From assembly GCF_000478195.2 (NCBI RefSeq), contig NZ_AUZM01000017.1, positions 1 to 64,000 on the forward strand: 64,000 nt of DNA. The letters are read 5' to 3'. Positions 7,877 to 19,494 of this stretch are shown in pieces. The notes below the pieces were generated by a model. The model was not told where the DNA came from and did not search any database. It worked only from the letters and a program-made list of their open reading frames with translations. Every line of letters begins with the position of its first letter. Positions within the stretch are counted from its first letter, which is position 1. A program made the position numbers and the translations under genes. The stretch comes from Lyngbya aestuarii BL J (GTDB lineage: Bacteria; Cyanobacteriota; Cyanobacteriia; Cyanobacteriales; Microcoleaceae).

Positions 7877-8527
7877 ATGCGCTCTGAACTTCAAGGCTTA
7901 GAAATAACCAAAGGAGAATTAAAACATCTCAGTGGTTTAGGAATGAATCAGGTTTATCGACCTGCAACCTGGCAGAAATTCGCAAAGGAAGGATTTAAAA
8001 GCTTAATCATATCGATCTTAATTTTAATCAGTTACGGAATTCTAGCGACAGTTTTTGAATACCATCACCCGTTACTTATTCTTACCCATGTGATCATTGT
8101 AATCAGCGTTCTTCTCGATGATTTATACAAAATTTTTATCAGTGTCAGAAATCCCGACTTACTGTATATTTTTGATAAAATTGATCGCTATAATGCCATT
8201 GTTCAGAGCTTAATCTTACATGAAGACTTAGAAAAAGCGGGAAATTTGGAAGTCAAAATCTATCAGCGAGAACAAGTCCTAGCCGCACTCAACTTTCTTC
8301 GCGCCGATCTGGTTCGAGCCTTAAAAACAGAAAAAATCATTCGGAAAAATAAACAGTTTATTGCCAACAATCAGGAACTCTTAGAAACTGATTTAAGCAC
8401 CATTATCACTCCTTTCAACTCCGACGAAACCACCGAACCGGGACGATTACTCAACGAGTCCCTCCAACTTGCTACAGAAGTCCATCAAAAACTTAAACAG
8501 TTGCAACAGAAACACTCTACCCGTTAA
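7877..8527 (+). CDS. Unknown two-transmembrane protein, partner of the SLATT-like gene
   Basis: Not recognised. It has 216 residues: a soluble N-terminus of about 38, two hydrophobic segments (about 43-62 and 68-85) with almost no loop, then a long helical cytosolic tail containing IDRYNAIVQSLILHEDLEKA and a leucine-rich end. The topology (two close TM helices followed by a coiled tail) mirrors the gene 63 nt upstream, although the sequences are not obviously similar. The shared orientation and spacing suggest a functional pair. It could be a diverged SLATT-type protein. Confidence 0.6.
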   Translation: MRSELQGLEITKGELKHLSGLGMNQVYRPATWQKFAKEGFKSLIISILILISYGILATVFEYHHPLLILTHVIIVISVLLDDLYKIFISVRNPDLLYIFDKIDRYNAIVQSLILHEDLEKAGNLEVKIYQREQVLAALNFLRADLVRALKTEKIIRKNKQFIANNQELLETDLSTIITPFNSDETTEPGRLLNESLQLATEVHQKLKQLQQKHSTR

Positions 8528-8568
8528 ATGTTAGGCTGTTGTATTATGCACTCGACAAATCACAGCCG

Positions 8569-9888
8569 ATGCAACCTAAAATTATTGTACTTGATGACGA
8601 TCCGACAGGTTCTCAAACCGTTCACAGTTGCTTGTTATTGACACAGTGGGATATCGATACCTTGCGACTCGGACTTCAAGATCAGTCGCCGATTTTCTTT
8701 ATCCTGACCAATACAAGAGCATTAACTCCAGAACAAGCCTCCCGCGTCACTCGGGAAGTCACTCAAAACCTTAAACAAGCGATCGCCGCAGAGAAGATCG
8801 AAGATTTTTTGGTCGTTAGTCGTTCCGACTCCACCTTGCGGGGTCATTATCCAGTCGAAACAGACGTGATCGCCGAAGAACTCGGGGGTTTTGATGCTCA
8901 TTTTCTGGTTCCCGCCTTTTTTGAAGGGGGACGCATCACCCGTAATAGCGTTCATTACTTGATGGTTAACGGAGTTCCTACCCCTGTCCATGAAACTGAA
9001 TTCGCCAAAGATTCTGTATTTGGCTATAGTTACAGTTATTTACCCGATTATGTAGCGGAAAAAACCCAGGGTAAAATTCCCGCGACTGCGGTTGAACGCT
9101 TTGTTCTCGATGATCTTCGGATCGGGACTCAACACCGCCTGATGCAGCTTTCTGGGAACCAATGCGTTGTGGTTGATGGAGAAACCCAAGCGGATTTAGA
9201 TCGGTTTGCATCTGAGGTATTAGCCACCGCTAAAAAAGGAAAACGGTTTTTGTTTCGCAGTGCGGCGAGTATTCTGACTTCTTTAGCTTCCCTCGGACTG
9301 CAACCTGTTCCCGCCTCGGAGATGTCAAAATATAGCCGTGAGGGGAAACCGGGTGTTGTTTTAATGGGTTCTCATGTCAAAAAGTCAACCCAACAACTCG
9401 AACGCCTCCTCCAAGAATCATCAGTTGTGGGAATAGAAGTGGATGTCTCTCATTTACTCGAAGACAGTGCCGTTCAACGTCAAGATTTATTAACTCAAAT
9501 TCTCCAACAAATTCGAGCCGTACATAGCGAAGGGAAAACACCCGTTATTTATACCAGTCGTGAAGAACTGACTTTTAACAGTGTTCAAACTCGGTTAGAA
9601 TTTGGGGCAGCGGTTTCTGATTTATTGATGGATATTGTGCGAGGTTTACCCGCAGATATTGGATTTTTAATTAGCAAAGGTGGAATCACCTCCAATGATG
9701 TTTTAAGTAAAGGTTTAGCCTTGAAAACGGCTCGTTTGTTAGGTCAGGTTATCGCCGGATGTTCAATCGTAAAAACTTCCGATCATCATCCCCAATTTCC
9801 TAATTTACCTGTGGTTTTATTTCCCGGAAATGTAGGAGATACCGATGGGTTAGTCACAGTTTATCACCGACTTAGCCCACAGAAGTGA
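8569..9888 (+). CDS. Four-carbon acid sugar kinase family protein (DUF1537/OtnK-like)
   Basis: A 439-residue cytosolic kinase. The N-terminal domain opens with VLDDDPTGSQTV, the hallmark of DUF1537 (N domain), followed by VVSRSDSTLRGHYPVE. The C-terminal nucleotide-binding domain shows SKGGITSNDVL and LFPGNVGDTDGL. Members phosphorylate four-carbon acid sugars such as D-threonate, D-erythronate or 3-oxo-tetronate. The usual dehydrogenase and aldolase partners are absent, so the substrate is unknown. ATG 8569 (MQPKIIVLDDD) matches the family start; an in-frame TTG lies 30 nt earlier. Confidence 0.88.
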   Translation: MQPKIIVLDDDPTGSQTVHSCLLLTQWDIDTLRLGLQDQSPIFFILTNTRALTPEQASRVTREVTQNLKQAIAAEKIEDFLVVSRSDSTLRGHYPVETDVIAEELGGFDAHFLVPAFFEGGRITRNSVHYLMVNGVPTPVHETEFAKDSVFGYSYSYLPDYVAEKTQGKIPATAVERFVLDDLRIGTQHRLMQLSGNQCVVVDGETQADLDRFASEVLATAKKGKRFLFRSAASILTSLASLGLQPVPASEMSKYSREGKPGVVLMGSHVKKSTQQLERLLQESSVVGIEVDVSHLLEDSAVQRQDLLTQILQQIRAVHSEGKTPVIYTSREELTFNSVQTRLEFGAAVSDLLMDIVRGLPADIGFLISKGGITSNDVLSKGLALKTARLLGQVIAGCSIVKTSDHHPQFPNLPVVLFPGNVGDTDGLVTVYHRLSPQK

Positions 9889-10006
9889 ATCTCGAGGAGA
9901 TCAGGACATTAACTCAACTCCAAACGCTAAATTAGCCGCTGACTGGGTTGATTCATTCCATTTTTTGTGGCTAATCAAAGCATTTTCACCGGATGGGAAA
10001 TAAGAT

Positions 10007-11407
10007 TTAAGGAAGATTATCCCATCCTTGAATTGGAGCCACTTCTAAGACTCCAGACGGCATCATCACCACTGTAAATTCTATCAAATTTTGGGGTAAA
10101 AGATTCGGTTGATGTAACTCCTCTAAAGGTGTTTCTGCTACCCAATCAGAAGCAGCAACATTCATCGGTTGATAAGAGGCAATTTTTCCATCAGCAGTCA
10201 GTTTCACCCGATAAACTAAAGTGTCGTTAAACCGAACAGACTGCCAATTTTGATCAATAGAGTTGTACAAGATTTGATTTAACTCCACCAACGTCTTAGA
10301 ATCGGTAACTTCAGAGGATTTCAGTGAGGGTTTTAAATGAATTTCACTTGAGGTTTGGGTATTCATGGGTTGGAATATTTTCGGTGTATCAATCTCCCAC
10401 AACTTCACCATTTCATCACTACTTCCAGTTGCTAAAACTTGACTATCTGGGCTAAATACTAGCGACCAAATTGGCTTTTTATGACCTTCCCATTGACGAA
10501 TTTGTTGACCTGTCTTTGGGTTCCACAGTTGAATTGTTTTGTCATAACCTCCGCTAGCTAAAATCTGACTATCTGGACTAAATGCCAGTGACCAAACTGC
10601 TCTAGAATGTCCTTTGAGTGTATGCTGAAGTTGGAGGTTATTTAGTTGCCATAATTTAATCGTTTTATCGGTACTAGCAGTAGCTAAAGTTTGACCATCT
10701 GGACTCAATGCAACTGACCAAATAGCTTGAGAATGTGCTGTTAAAGTTTGTAACCGTTTTCCATCTGTTAATGACCAAATTTCAACAGACCCATTTTCAC
10801 TCCCACTCACTAACGTTTGAGTATCAGAATTAAAGACAATTGAACGAACCCAGTCAGAAGTTTTTAGGGTTAAATGTTTTTTTCCAGTTGACAAATTCCA
10901 GAGTTTAATTGTTTTGTCAACACTCCCACTAGCCAACCATTTTCCATCAGAACTAATCGCTAAGGTTTTAACATCTTCTATATGACCTTTGAGAGTACGA
11001 ATTAGTTCACCTGTTTCTAGATTCCAAAGTCTGATGCGGTTATCCCAACCTCCACTTGCAAGAATCTTGCTATCAGGACTCACAACTAACGTTTCAATCG
11101 CATCCGTATGACCCGAAAGGCTATGAAGAAGTTGACCGGTTTTCTGGTTCCAAATTTTAATTTTACCGTCATAACTTGCACTAGCTAAGTATTGATTATT
11201 AGGAGAAATTGCGATCGCATAGACCCAAGTTGAATGTCCCATCAGGGTTTTAGAAGCGGGTAAGCGCAAGGGTTCTTGAGTCTTGGGTTCGGTAAAAACG
11301 GAAGGTTGAAACTGTGGCTTCGGCCAACTTAAACCCAGTACAATCGTAATCGTAGAAAGGGTCAGGAGCGTCGGATATTTCCAGTGGTAACGTTGTGACT
11401 GTATCAT
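10007..11407 (-). CDS. Membrane-anchored WD40-repeat protein
   Basis: A 466-residue protein with an N-terminal signal anchor (about residues 12-30) and seven WD40 repeats, each with the pattern GHS..V..LA.SPD.Q.LASGS.DKTIKLW; they would close one seven-bladed propeller, a protein-interaction platform. A C-terminal domain of about 110 residues without repeats follows (SDSKTLVELNQILYN onward). The location is probably the thylakoid lumen or periplasm. ATG 11407 is chosen; an in-frame TTG sits 21 nt upstream. The neighbouring ferric-reductase-like gene is read the same way. Partner unknown. Confidence 0.85.
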   Translation of the reverse strand: MIQSQRYHWKYPTLLTLSTITIVLGLSWPKPQFQPSVFTEPKTQEPLRLPASKTLMGHSTWVYAIAISPNNQYLASASYDGKIKIWNQKTGQLLHSLSGHTDAIETLVVSPDSKILASGGWDNRIRLWNLETGELIRTLKGHIEDVKTLAISSDGKWLASGSVDKTIKLWNLSTGKKHLTLKTSDWVRSIVFNSDTQTLVSGSENGSVEIWSLTDGKRLQTLTAHSQAIWSVALSPDGQTLATASTDKTIKLWQLNNLQLQHTLKGHSRAVWSLAFSPDSQILASGGYDKTIQLWNPKTGQQIRQWEGHKKPIWSLVFSPDSQVLATGSSDEMVKLWEIDTPKIFQPMNTQTSSEIHLKPSLKSSEVTDSKTLVELNQILYNSIDQNWQSVRFNDTLVYRVKLTADGKIASYQPMNVAASDWVAETPLEELHQPNLLPQNLIEFTVVMMPSGVLEVAPIQGWDNLP

Positions 11408-11510
11408 GAGTTTATTCTCTGTGTTCAATGTGAGGTTAATGGGTGATAAAATAATAAGCTCAGAGGGTCTAGTCAGGAGATTCAGTCAAGTTTTGGCGTG
11501 AAAATTAACA

Positions 11511-12053
11511 TTAGGAATTGCGAGCGACAGGCTTTTTGGTTTTATTTTTTCCTTGATTTTCCATCCACATCCGCACCAAGAATAACACCGTTGTTCCCGT
11601 CATTAAAATCATTGCGATGGGAGTGAGATAAGTCCAATGTCCTGACATTTTATCCCAAACGTGCCAAGTCAAAAGAAAGATGGCAACATAAGTTAATTGA
11701 TGGATTTTCTTCCAATTTTTCTTGAGCTTTTTAACACTCCAGTCATTAGAAGTAATTGTCAGAATAGCGAAAATTAGGAAAGTAAAGATTCCTTGAATAT
11801 AAATCCAAGAGGTTTTCAAATCGAAAAAGTCAATACTGCGCTGACGAACGAGTAAATATCCATGACCAACAGCAAAACCGAATGAAATAATTCCAATTAG
11901 ACGTCGTTGTTTGAGGAGAAATTTAGGAATTCCGGTTTGTCGGGTTTGAGGAAAGACAATTCTAAGAATCGTTGGTGAGAGTGTGATGACATAGCTAATT
12001 AACGCCAAAATTCCTAAAATATGAGGCAATGAAGGTGTATCTAAGGTGAACAT
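11511..12053 (-). CDS. Ferric-reductase-like haem membrane protein
   Basis: A 180-residue integral membrane protein with about five helices. Histidines in VGHGYLL, KIHQLTY and LTWHVWDK sit in consecutive helices, as expected for the haem b ligands of ferric-reductase-like transmembrane domains (the MsrQ/YedZ and NOX fold). No FAD/NAD domain is attached, so electrons must come from another protein. The ATG at 12053 has GGAAAG 5 nt upstream; the in-frame TTG at 12077 does not. It lies upstream of the WD40 gene, probably in one transcript. Confidence 0.78.
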   Translation of the reverse strand: MFTLDTPSLPHILGILALISYVITLSPTILRIVFPQTRQTGIPKFLLKQRRLIGIISFGFAVGHGYLLVRQRSIDFFDLKTSWIYIQGIFTFLIFAILTITSNDWSVKKLKKNWKKIHQLTYVAIFLLTWHVWDKMSGHWTYLTPIAMILMTGTTVLFLVRMWMENQGKNKTKKPVARNS

Positions 12054-12549
12054 AACTCTTTCCAGTAAATGACTCAAGAAGAACTCGATACAGTTCGATT
12101 TGTCGGGTAGTAACAGTCACCTTGGGGTATGATCAAGACATCAATAAATAGCTCTATAATTCAAGCAAAGACAAATAATGCTGAATTTCTTTTCTATTTG
12201 CCCTTGCCTATTGCATCAGCTTTTACCTAAACTCACAGATCACTCACTTTAGTTTTGTCTAAATACTGTTGGTATAAATGACCAAGTTTTTAGACTTTTT
12301 GGGCTGATTCTCTGTAAATCAACTATACAGGGATAAACTGATCAAACGCACCCATCTATTGTTGAGTTTTCAACCTAGACTAAAGATTAGGTATTAGCTG
12401 ACCTGGAGTTTAGGAATGAATCTGAACTTAAGGCTAAGAGCAAAGAACATTCCTAATTACAGCACTACGCATTTAAGTTAGGACATTTCTAGATCCTAAA
12501 ACCCTTTCACAGTCTACTGTTCCCTGATCCGGTGTTCCCTGTTCCCGAT
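12054..12549. other. Non-coding region with TGTTCCC heptamers near its end
   Basis: About 500 nt upstream of the ferric-reductase-like gene and downstream of the haloperoxidase gene. At 12519-12546 there are three near-tandem copies of TGTTCCC (the complement of GGGAACA), the same short repeat found at 54650. I see no gene or RNA in the rest. Confidence 0.5.
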
Positions 12550-14688
12550 TCAAGTAGCGCTATACACAACCGCAACAAAGTCAGTCGGTGCTAAACTTGC
12601 AGTGACACCATCGACAATCGCTAAAGTTTCATCTCCGAAAAGCACTTCGGTACTGTTACCATTGACATTGAAAGAAAGCTGACTAACCTCTAAACCGTTC
12701 ACCAAACCAATCAAATCTTTACCGATATTAAAGTCAGCAATCAAATCAGTTCCTTGACCCACACCGACAACAAAAGTATCATTTCCTTGACCGCCAGTGA
12801 CCGTATCATTACCCAAACCGCCCCAGAGTAAATCATCACCGTGATCGCCCCAGAGTTGATCGTCGCCTTGATCGCCATAGAGAGTATCATTTCCGCCCTT
12901 ACCGCCCAGGCGATCGTTACCAAAGCCGCCAGAAAGGATGTCATCACCGCCAACGGAACCGCCCGGAGAACGATGATTGCGATCGCCGCGTAGGATATCA
13001 TCCCCATCTCCACCAAACAGTTGATCGTCGCCCAAACCGCCTGCTAGAGTATCATCACCGGAACGACCATACAATTTCTCTGAGATTTCAGTACCGACGA
13101 GTTCATCTGCGTCTCGGCTACCAAACAGAATATTTTGTTCTTGTCCGCCCTCAATGTAAAATTGAGCTTGTTCAAAGACTTCCGTCGCCACATCTTGTCC
13201 GAGAGTCCGACCATTCAAGTCGCCATCTTCAAAGTGAATTCCTCCATAGAGGCGAGACAAACCCGCTTCATCAGCCGCTTCAGAAAACGTATCCCAAGCC
13301 AGCGTCACGTCTTGTTGGGGAGTGAAATTAGGTTCAAAGCGAGATTGACCCGGTTCAAAGGTAACAGAAGCCCCAAAATTATCACTTCCGGTTGCTAATT
13401 CTAGAATAGTTGCAGCAGAAGCACTAAAGGTACTGTGTCCAGAAACATATTCTGCAAAAGGCGGCGATACATGGCTTCCGGGAGTTTGATAGGTGGTAAA
13501 ATCTGTAGCTAAAATGGTTTGAGTGCCTTCTTCTGGGCCTGCCCAAGCTTCAACCGCATAACCGCCGAGTTCTTCGTTAAACTCACCAATTAAGCCCAAT
13601 TCACCCAGTTCTCGCACCAAACGCACCGGACGAGTATAGTTATAATGAGTCTTGGCTTCCCAAGTAGCGACCCCCGCATCAAATACTGCATTTCCCAAAC
13701 CGAAGAATAGCTTTGCATCTTGATCGAGAGAATGATCGTTTTGGGCGGAAGTATATTGTCCAAAGGTCATCCAAGTTCCTGGAGGAAAGGACGTACCGCC
13801 TCCATCTTCCCAAAATTCCGCAATCAGTTTTTGTTCATCGGTGAGGTTAGCACTGGTTTCGACAACTTGTTCAGCTTGGGCGATAAATTCGGGGTTGATA
13901 ATGGTGCCGACAATATCGCGGTTAATGTCTACTACAGCACCATCTGCTAAGGTGATAGTCCGTGCTTCTAAGTCAACCTCTGCTTCGACCAATAAAAAGG
14001 GTTCTGGGGCTTCAGGACGCAACTGATCGCCGGAGTCCAAGCCAAAGGGAATCACATCGCCCCACTGTGGGGTTAAATATTCTTGTAGGGGAGCATTGTG
14101 ATCGTCAACGGGGATGTGTTCTGGTGTCCAAGCTGCGATGTCTACCAGTTGTTCAGGGGTGTTAACCGCTTGATAATCAGTGGTATTGGCGTAGTCATTG
14201 AGTTGGTTAGAACCGTCTTGCTGACGAAATTCTAATAAAGCGTTTGCGGAGACGTTCCCAATTCCGGCGGCTGTGGTGGTGTCGGAGGTGGTATTATTGG
14301 GGTCAAAGCCCAAATCTGCCATGAGTTGATCAAAGATCTCAACTTGCTCGGGAAATAAATCTGTTAACACCCGATAAGCCGAATAGCTCATCGCTTCTGT
14401 TTTATGAGCATCGGTGTTTTCCGCTTCTGGACGTTGGAGTTGATCGCCCAGTTGAGTGGCGATCGCTGTTGGATCATAAGCAGCCCAAGCATCAAACATG
14501 GCGGTGTGTACCATACTGTAAGCACGAGAGCCAACAGTTGGGCCGACTTTGGTTTCAGTAACAGCTTGTTGAGCGGCTTGATCCCACATGACAGAAATAG
14601 TCGGTGAAGGGTCGTTGATATTCACCAGTTGGGTATTGGGATCAAGAAGCAGTTCCACAGAGTTGGTTTGACTTTCTGAGGTAGACAT
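12550..14688 (-). CDS. Vanadium-dependent haloperoxidase with C-terminal RTX calcium-binding repeats
   Basis: A 712-residue enzyme predicted to oxidise halides with hydrogen peroxide using vanadate. Candidate vanadate ligands are K346, R353/R356, the SGH loop in YVSGHSTFSASA (residues 414-425; S416, G417, H418) and RLYGGIHFEDGD with R479 and H485. From about residue 520 to 640 there are RTX nonapeptides such as GGLGDDQLF and GGDGDDIL, which bind calcium and are typical of type I secreted proteins, followed by a C-terminal domain with IADFNIGKDLIGL. There is no Sec signal. No transporter gene lies nearby. Halide specificity cannot be read. Confidence 0.88.
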   Translation of the reverse strand: MSTSESQTNSVELLLDPNTQLVNINDPSPTISVMWDQAAQQAVTETKVGPTVGSRAYSMVHTAMFDAWAAYDPTAIATQLGDQLQRPEAENTDAHKTEAMSYSAYRVLTDLFPEQVEIFDQLMADLGFDPNNTTSDTTTAAGIGNVSANALLEFRQQDGSNQLNDYANTTDYQAVNTPEQLVDIAAWTPEHIPVDDHNAPLQEYLTPQWGDVIPFGLDSGDQLRPEAPEPFLLVEAEVDLEARTITLADGAVVDINRDIVGTIINPEFIAQAEQVVETSANLTDEQKLIAEFWEDGGGTSFPPGTWMTFGQYTSAQNDHSLDQDAKLFFGLGNAVFDAGVATWEAKTHYNYTRPVRLVRELGELGLIGEFNEELGGYAVEAWAGPEEGTQTILATDFTTYQTPGSHVSPPFAEYVSGHSTFSASAATILELATGSDNFGASVTFEPGQSRFEPNFTPQQDVTLAWDTFSEAADEAGLSRLYGGIHFEDGDLNGRTLGQDVATEVFEQAQFYIEGGQEQNILFGSRDADELVGTEISEKLYGRSGDDTLAGGLGDDQLFGGDGDDILRGDRNHRSPGGSVGGDDILSGGFGNDRLGGKGGNDTLYGDQGDDQLWGDHGDDLLWGGLGNDTVTGGQGNDTFVVGVGQGTDLIADFNIGKDLIGLVNGLEVSQLSFNVNGNSTEVLFGDETLAIVDGVTASLAPTDFVAVVYSAT

Positions 14689-15227
14689 TTTAGGATTGAA
14701 GGTGAAAAATAAAATGAATTTGAGAGTAAAACTTGATTTTGACTCTTCTTTTTTTAGAGAAGTCGAATAGCTTTCCTAATCTAACCTATCTCTTGGATTT
14801 GAGAACTTATGCAACTTGTTGCCAACTGTTCCGCTCCAAATCAGACGATGCTTTATTTGTTGGCAGAATTGGCAAAAATTTCACATCTTGTTGATTTTAT
14901 ATACGGTTTGACTCCACAAACATATGCAGAAAAATCATACATTTTTTTTAGAGACAACCTAAGATTAGGAGTTTGAACTTATTACTATCATTAAATATGG
15001 ATCGAGTTTTTGCAGTGGGAAAAAGTGGGTATTTGTTGGCAACGAGGGACTGACATTTTCTCACTGATCAAAGGTTTGACAAAAATCCAGTCTCAACCCA
15101 ATCAAGTCAGATCAGGCCTAATCACGCAATCGGGCAACCAATTCCTGTTAAAATAATCAAGCCGAAAATGTTGCTGTTGAGTGATCGGCTCGTTTTCCGT
15201 CTCAGTGCTAGACATTAACGCAGAATC
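14689..15227. other. Non-coding region between divergent haloperoxidase and minC genes
   Basis: About 540 nt, AT-rich near the haloperoxidase start. It must contain two divergent promoters, but I cannot assign boxes with confidence. I see no gene, RNA or repeat. Confidence 0.5.
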
Positions 15228-16067
15228 ATGCAATCTGATACCTCATCCTCTACGACTGTTACGCCCGAAAATACGGTTCAACCCAAAGACCAAGCGACCC
15301 CACCCTCTGTTAATCTTCAGCAGCAAGTGCGGTTTAAAAGTCTCGATGGACGGCTGTTATTAATATTACCCCCAGAAACCCCCAATTTAGAAGATTCCGA
15401 TCCCCCCACAGGTAGCCAGTGGACAGAACTTTGGCAACAGCTTAAACATCGAATTAACGGGAGTGAACACGCTTGGAAACCTGATACAGAAGTTCATTTG
15501 ATCGCCGGAAATCGACTGTTAGATGTGCGTCAACTCCAAGAGATTGCCGAAGCTTTAACCATCGCCCAACTGCACCTGAAGCGAGTCCAAACCTCTCGAC
15601 GCCAAACTGCTGTAGCCGCAGCCACCGTTGGTTATTCTGTCGATCAAGACTCAGAACGCAATAAACTTAATAATACGCCGACAAACAAAGCAGACTCTCA
15701 AGCAGATCCTCTCTATTTGCAAACGACTCTGCGTTCGGGAATGGAAGTCAAACATCCGGGGACTGTGATCATTGTCGGAGATGTCAATCCGGGAAGTACA
15801 GTCGTTGCAGAAGGAGATATTATCATTTGGGGACGATTGCGCGGTAGCGTTCATGCCGGAGTGAATGGCAATCTCAAGAGTATGATTATGGCGTTGCAGA
15901 TGGAACCGACTTTAATTCGGATTGCGGATCAGATGGCCAGAGGCCCCGAAAAACCACCTGCTCAATTTTATCCAGAAATTGCTTATATGACCTCTCAAGG
16001 TGTTCGGATTAGTAAAGCTTCTGATTACGCTAAAGTGAAGCTTTGGCAAGTTCGAGGTGATCGATAA
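15228..16067 (+). CDS. minC: Septum site-determining protein MinC
   Basis: A 279-residue FtsZ-polymerisation inhibitor that blocks division away from midcell. The conserved C-terminal beta-helix domain (about 165-275) contains VIIVGDVNPGSTVVAEGDI and IWGRLRGSVHAG, the surface that binds MinD. The N-terminal half is divergent, with an extended Gln/Pro-rich start (1-40), usual in cyanobacteria. It leads the minC-minD-minE series, but the 263-nt gap before minD may hold a second promoter. Confidence 0.95.
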   Translation: MQSDTSSSTTVTPENTVQPKDQATPPSVNLQQQVRFKSLDGRLLLILPPETPNLEDSDPPTGSQWTELWQQLKHRINGSEHAWKPDTEVHLIAGNRLLDVRQLQEIAEALTIAQLHLKRVQTSRRQTAVAAATVGYSVDQDSERNKLNNTPTNKADSQADPLYLQTTLRSGMEVKHPGTVIIVGDVNPGSTVVAEGDIIIWGRLRGSVHAGVNGNLKSMIMALQMEPTLIRIADQMARGPEKPPAQFYPEIAYMTSQGVRISKASDYAKVKLWQVRGDR

Positions 16068-16330
16068 TAAAGACTGAAATTGTTATTCAACCTGAGTTGC
16101 AACTCTACCCCACTGGGTTATCCTCAAGTTCTTCAGCCAAAAACCAGCGCAAACTAGACAAATAGGAGCAAGACAGTGGCAAGCTTGCATTTGCAGACAT
16201 TCTCAGGCATGATTCTCTCAAAACATCTGATTTTTAAAATGTGTTGAGTAGACAAATGATTACCTAGATTGGCGATTTAACGACTATTCTAATATTCTTA
16301 AGTCCCTAACGGCTAACACACAAAACGAGC

Positions 16331-17143
16331 ATGAGTCGCATTATTGTTATTACCTCAGGCAAGGGAGGAGTGGGTAAAACCACCTGTACAGCAAACATTG
16401 GCATGGCTCTGGCAAAAAAAGGACGTCAGGTTGCCGTGATTGATGCCGATTTTGGATTGAGAAATCTAGACCTACTGTTAGGCTTAGAAAATCGGATTGT
16501 TTATACAGCGTTGGAAGTGCTATCAGGAGAGTGTCGTCTAGAACAGGCATTAGTCAAAGATAAACGACAGCCGAATTTGGTGCTATTACCTGCCGCTCAA
16601 AACCGCATGAAAGATGCAGTCACCCCCGAACAGATGAAAGAATTAGTTGGGATGTTAGAAGCAAAATCCTATGACTACGTGGTGATTGACTGTCCAGCCG
16701 GAATTGAACAAGGCTTCCAAAATGCGATCGCCCCGGCGAAAGAAGCAGTAATTGTAACCACACCCGAGATTTCAGCAGTACGAGATGCAGATCGGGTGAT
16801 TGGTTTACTCGAAGCCAATAGTATCAAACGAATCCGCCTTCTGATTAACCGCATTCGACCTCAAATGGTAGAGTCAAACGACATGATGTCTGTCCAAGAT
16901 GTCGAAGAAATTCTGGCTATTCCGCTCGTGGGTGTTGTTCCCGATGATGAAGGAGTGATTGTTTCCACGAATAAGGGAGAACCCCTAGTCTTGGCGGAAA
17001 CTGTGACTCCAGCAGCAAAAGCTTTTAGCAATATTGCGCGGCGTCTCGAAGGCGAAAAAGTGGAATTTATCGATTTTAATCCTCCCCCAGAAGGATTCTT
17101 AACTCGATTACGCCGACTATTCTCGTCTAAAATTTTGGGTTAA
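16331..17143 (+). CDS. minD: Septum site-determining ATPase MinD
   Basis: A 270-residue ParA/MinD ATPase. The deviant Walker A motif GKGGVGKTT is at residues 10-18, switch I near VIDADFGLRNLD, and Walker B near YDYVVIDCPAG. The C-terminal FLTRLRRLFSSKILG is the amphipathic membrane-targeting helix. ATP-bound MinD dimerises on the membrane, recruits MinC and is released by MinE. Full length for the family, and between minC and minE on the same strand. Confidence 0.97.
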   Translation: MSRIIVITSGKGGVGKTTCTANIGMALAKKGRQVAVIDADFGLRNLDLLLGLENRIVYTALEVLSGECRLEQALVKDKRQPNLVLLPAAQNRMKDAVTPEQMKELVGMLEAKSYDYVVIDCPAGIEQGFQNAIAPAKEAVIVTTPEISAVRDADRVIGLLEANSIKRIRLLINRIRPQMVESNDMMSVQDVEEILAIPLVGVVPDDEGVIVSTNKGEPLVLAETVTPAAKAFSNIARRLEGEKVEFIDFNPPPEGFLTRLRRLFSSKILG

Positions 17144-17418
17144 GGGGCAGTTTTTCGATAGCTCTGAAAATTTTTCTCTGGAAATTGTCGTTGATCACCG
17201 CTGATCCAATTCGGTTATAGATTATGAGTTCCCCGTCAACCAACACTTCCCTCTATAACCGTTCGTCAACAGAGGAAAATCAAAAGTCGATAGAAACCAA
17301 ATCAAGTCTGAATTTTGAGCTAAATGGATAACTGATGACGGCTCACAAAAACCCCCCGCCTCTGAGTGCAATCTCCAGTTCTAACCCGAAACGCGATCCT
17401 CACCGAATCGAAAATCCG

Positions 17419-17730
17419 ATGAAACTCAATGAACTCCTGGAACGACTCTTTCCGCGTAGTACCAATAGCCGCGAGGATGTCAAACGTCGCCTAAAATTGG
17501 TTCTCGCCCATGATCGCGCCGATCTGACTCCTGAGCTAATCGAAGCCATGCGTCAAGAAATTTTAGAGGTGTTGTCTCGCTATGTCGAAATTGACACTGA
17601 AGATTCGGAATTTGGTTTAGAAAGCGATCAACGTGCGACCGCTTTAATTGCCAATCTACCAATTCGACGGGTCAAAAATACTCCCGACGTGAATCAAACT
17701 TCACCCACTTCCCCCGATGCTCCCCTGTAG
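17419..17730 (+). CDS. minE: Division topological specificity factor MinE
   Basis: A 103-residue MinE. It has the N-terminal membrane/MinD-binding region ([13 protein letters not shown]), the [23 protein letters not shown] core that stimulates MinD ATPase, and the topological specificity domain ending [11 protein letters not shown]. The start at 17419 fits family alignments; an in-frame ATG at 17335 would add 28 residues of low complexity without a ribosome-binding site. It follows minD by 275 nt with this start. Confidence 0.93.
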   Translation: MKLNELLERLFPRSTNSREDVKRRLKLVLAHDRADLTPELIEAMRQEILEVLSRYVEIDTEDSEFGLESDQRATALIANLPIRRVKNTPDVNQTSPTSPDAPL

Positions 17731-17913
17731 TTTGGGGAAATTTTCCCGAGACAGAAGGCTGAACCGACTATTCTCGACTCGGACTTGCCAAAGTGAAACT
17801 AAAATCTTAAATCGACAATTTCTTGATGTTCCCATCAGTGATACGCTAAAAGATGGTAATTATCTAGATGTTAAGCTTTCCGAGAAATCGGATGAAGCGA
17901 TTTAAGGAAATAG

Positions 17914-19371
<1,458 letters not shown>

Positions 19372-19494
19372 AAAGGTCAGAGGCTCAGGGGAACTGGAAA
19401 TCAGTCCTCTGTGATCACAGTTTGATTTCCCCCCTTCCGCCTTTGTCTTCTGTTTACTTGAGATCACGAACTACTTTCTATTTATACTTGACAA

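Noticed and set aside
7199-8527. Complete CBASS or SMODS-type defence operon
   Set aside because: No nucleotidyltransferase, SLOG or cap gene is adjacent, so only a tentative SLATT-like pair is claimed.
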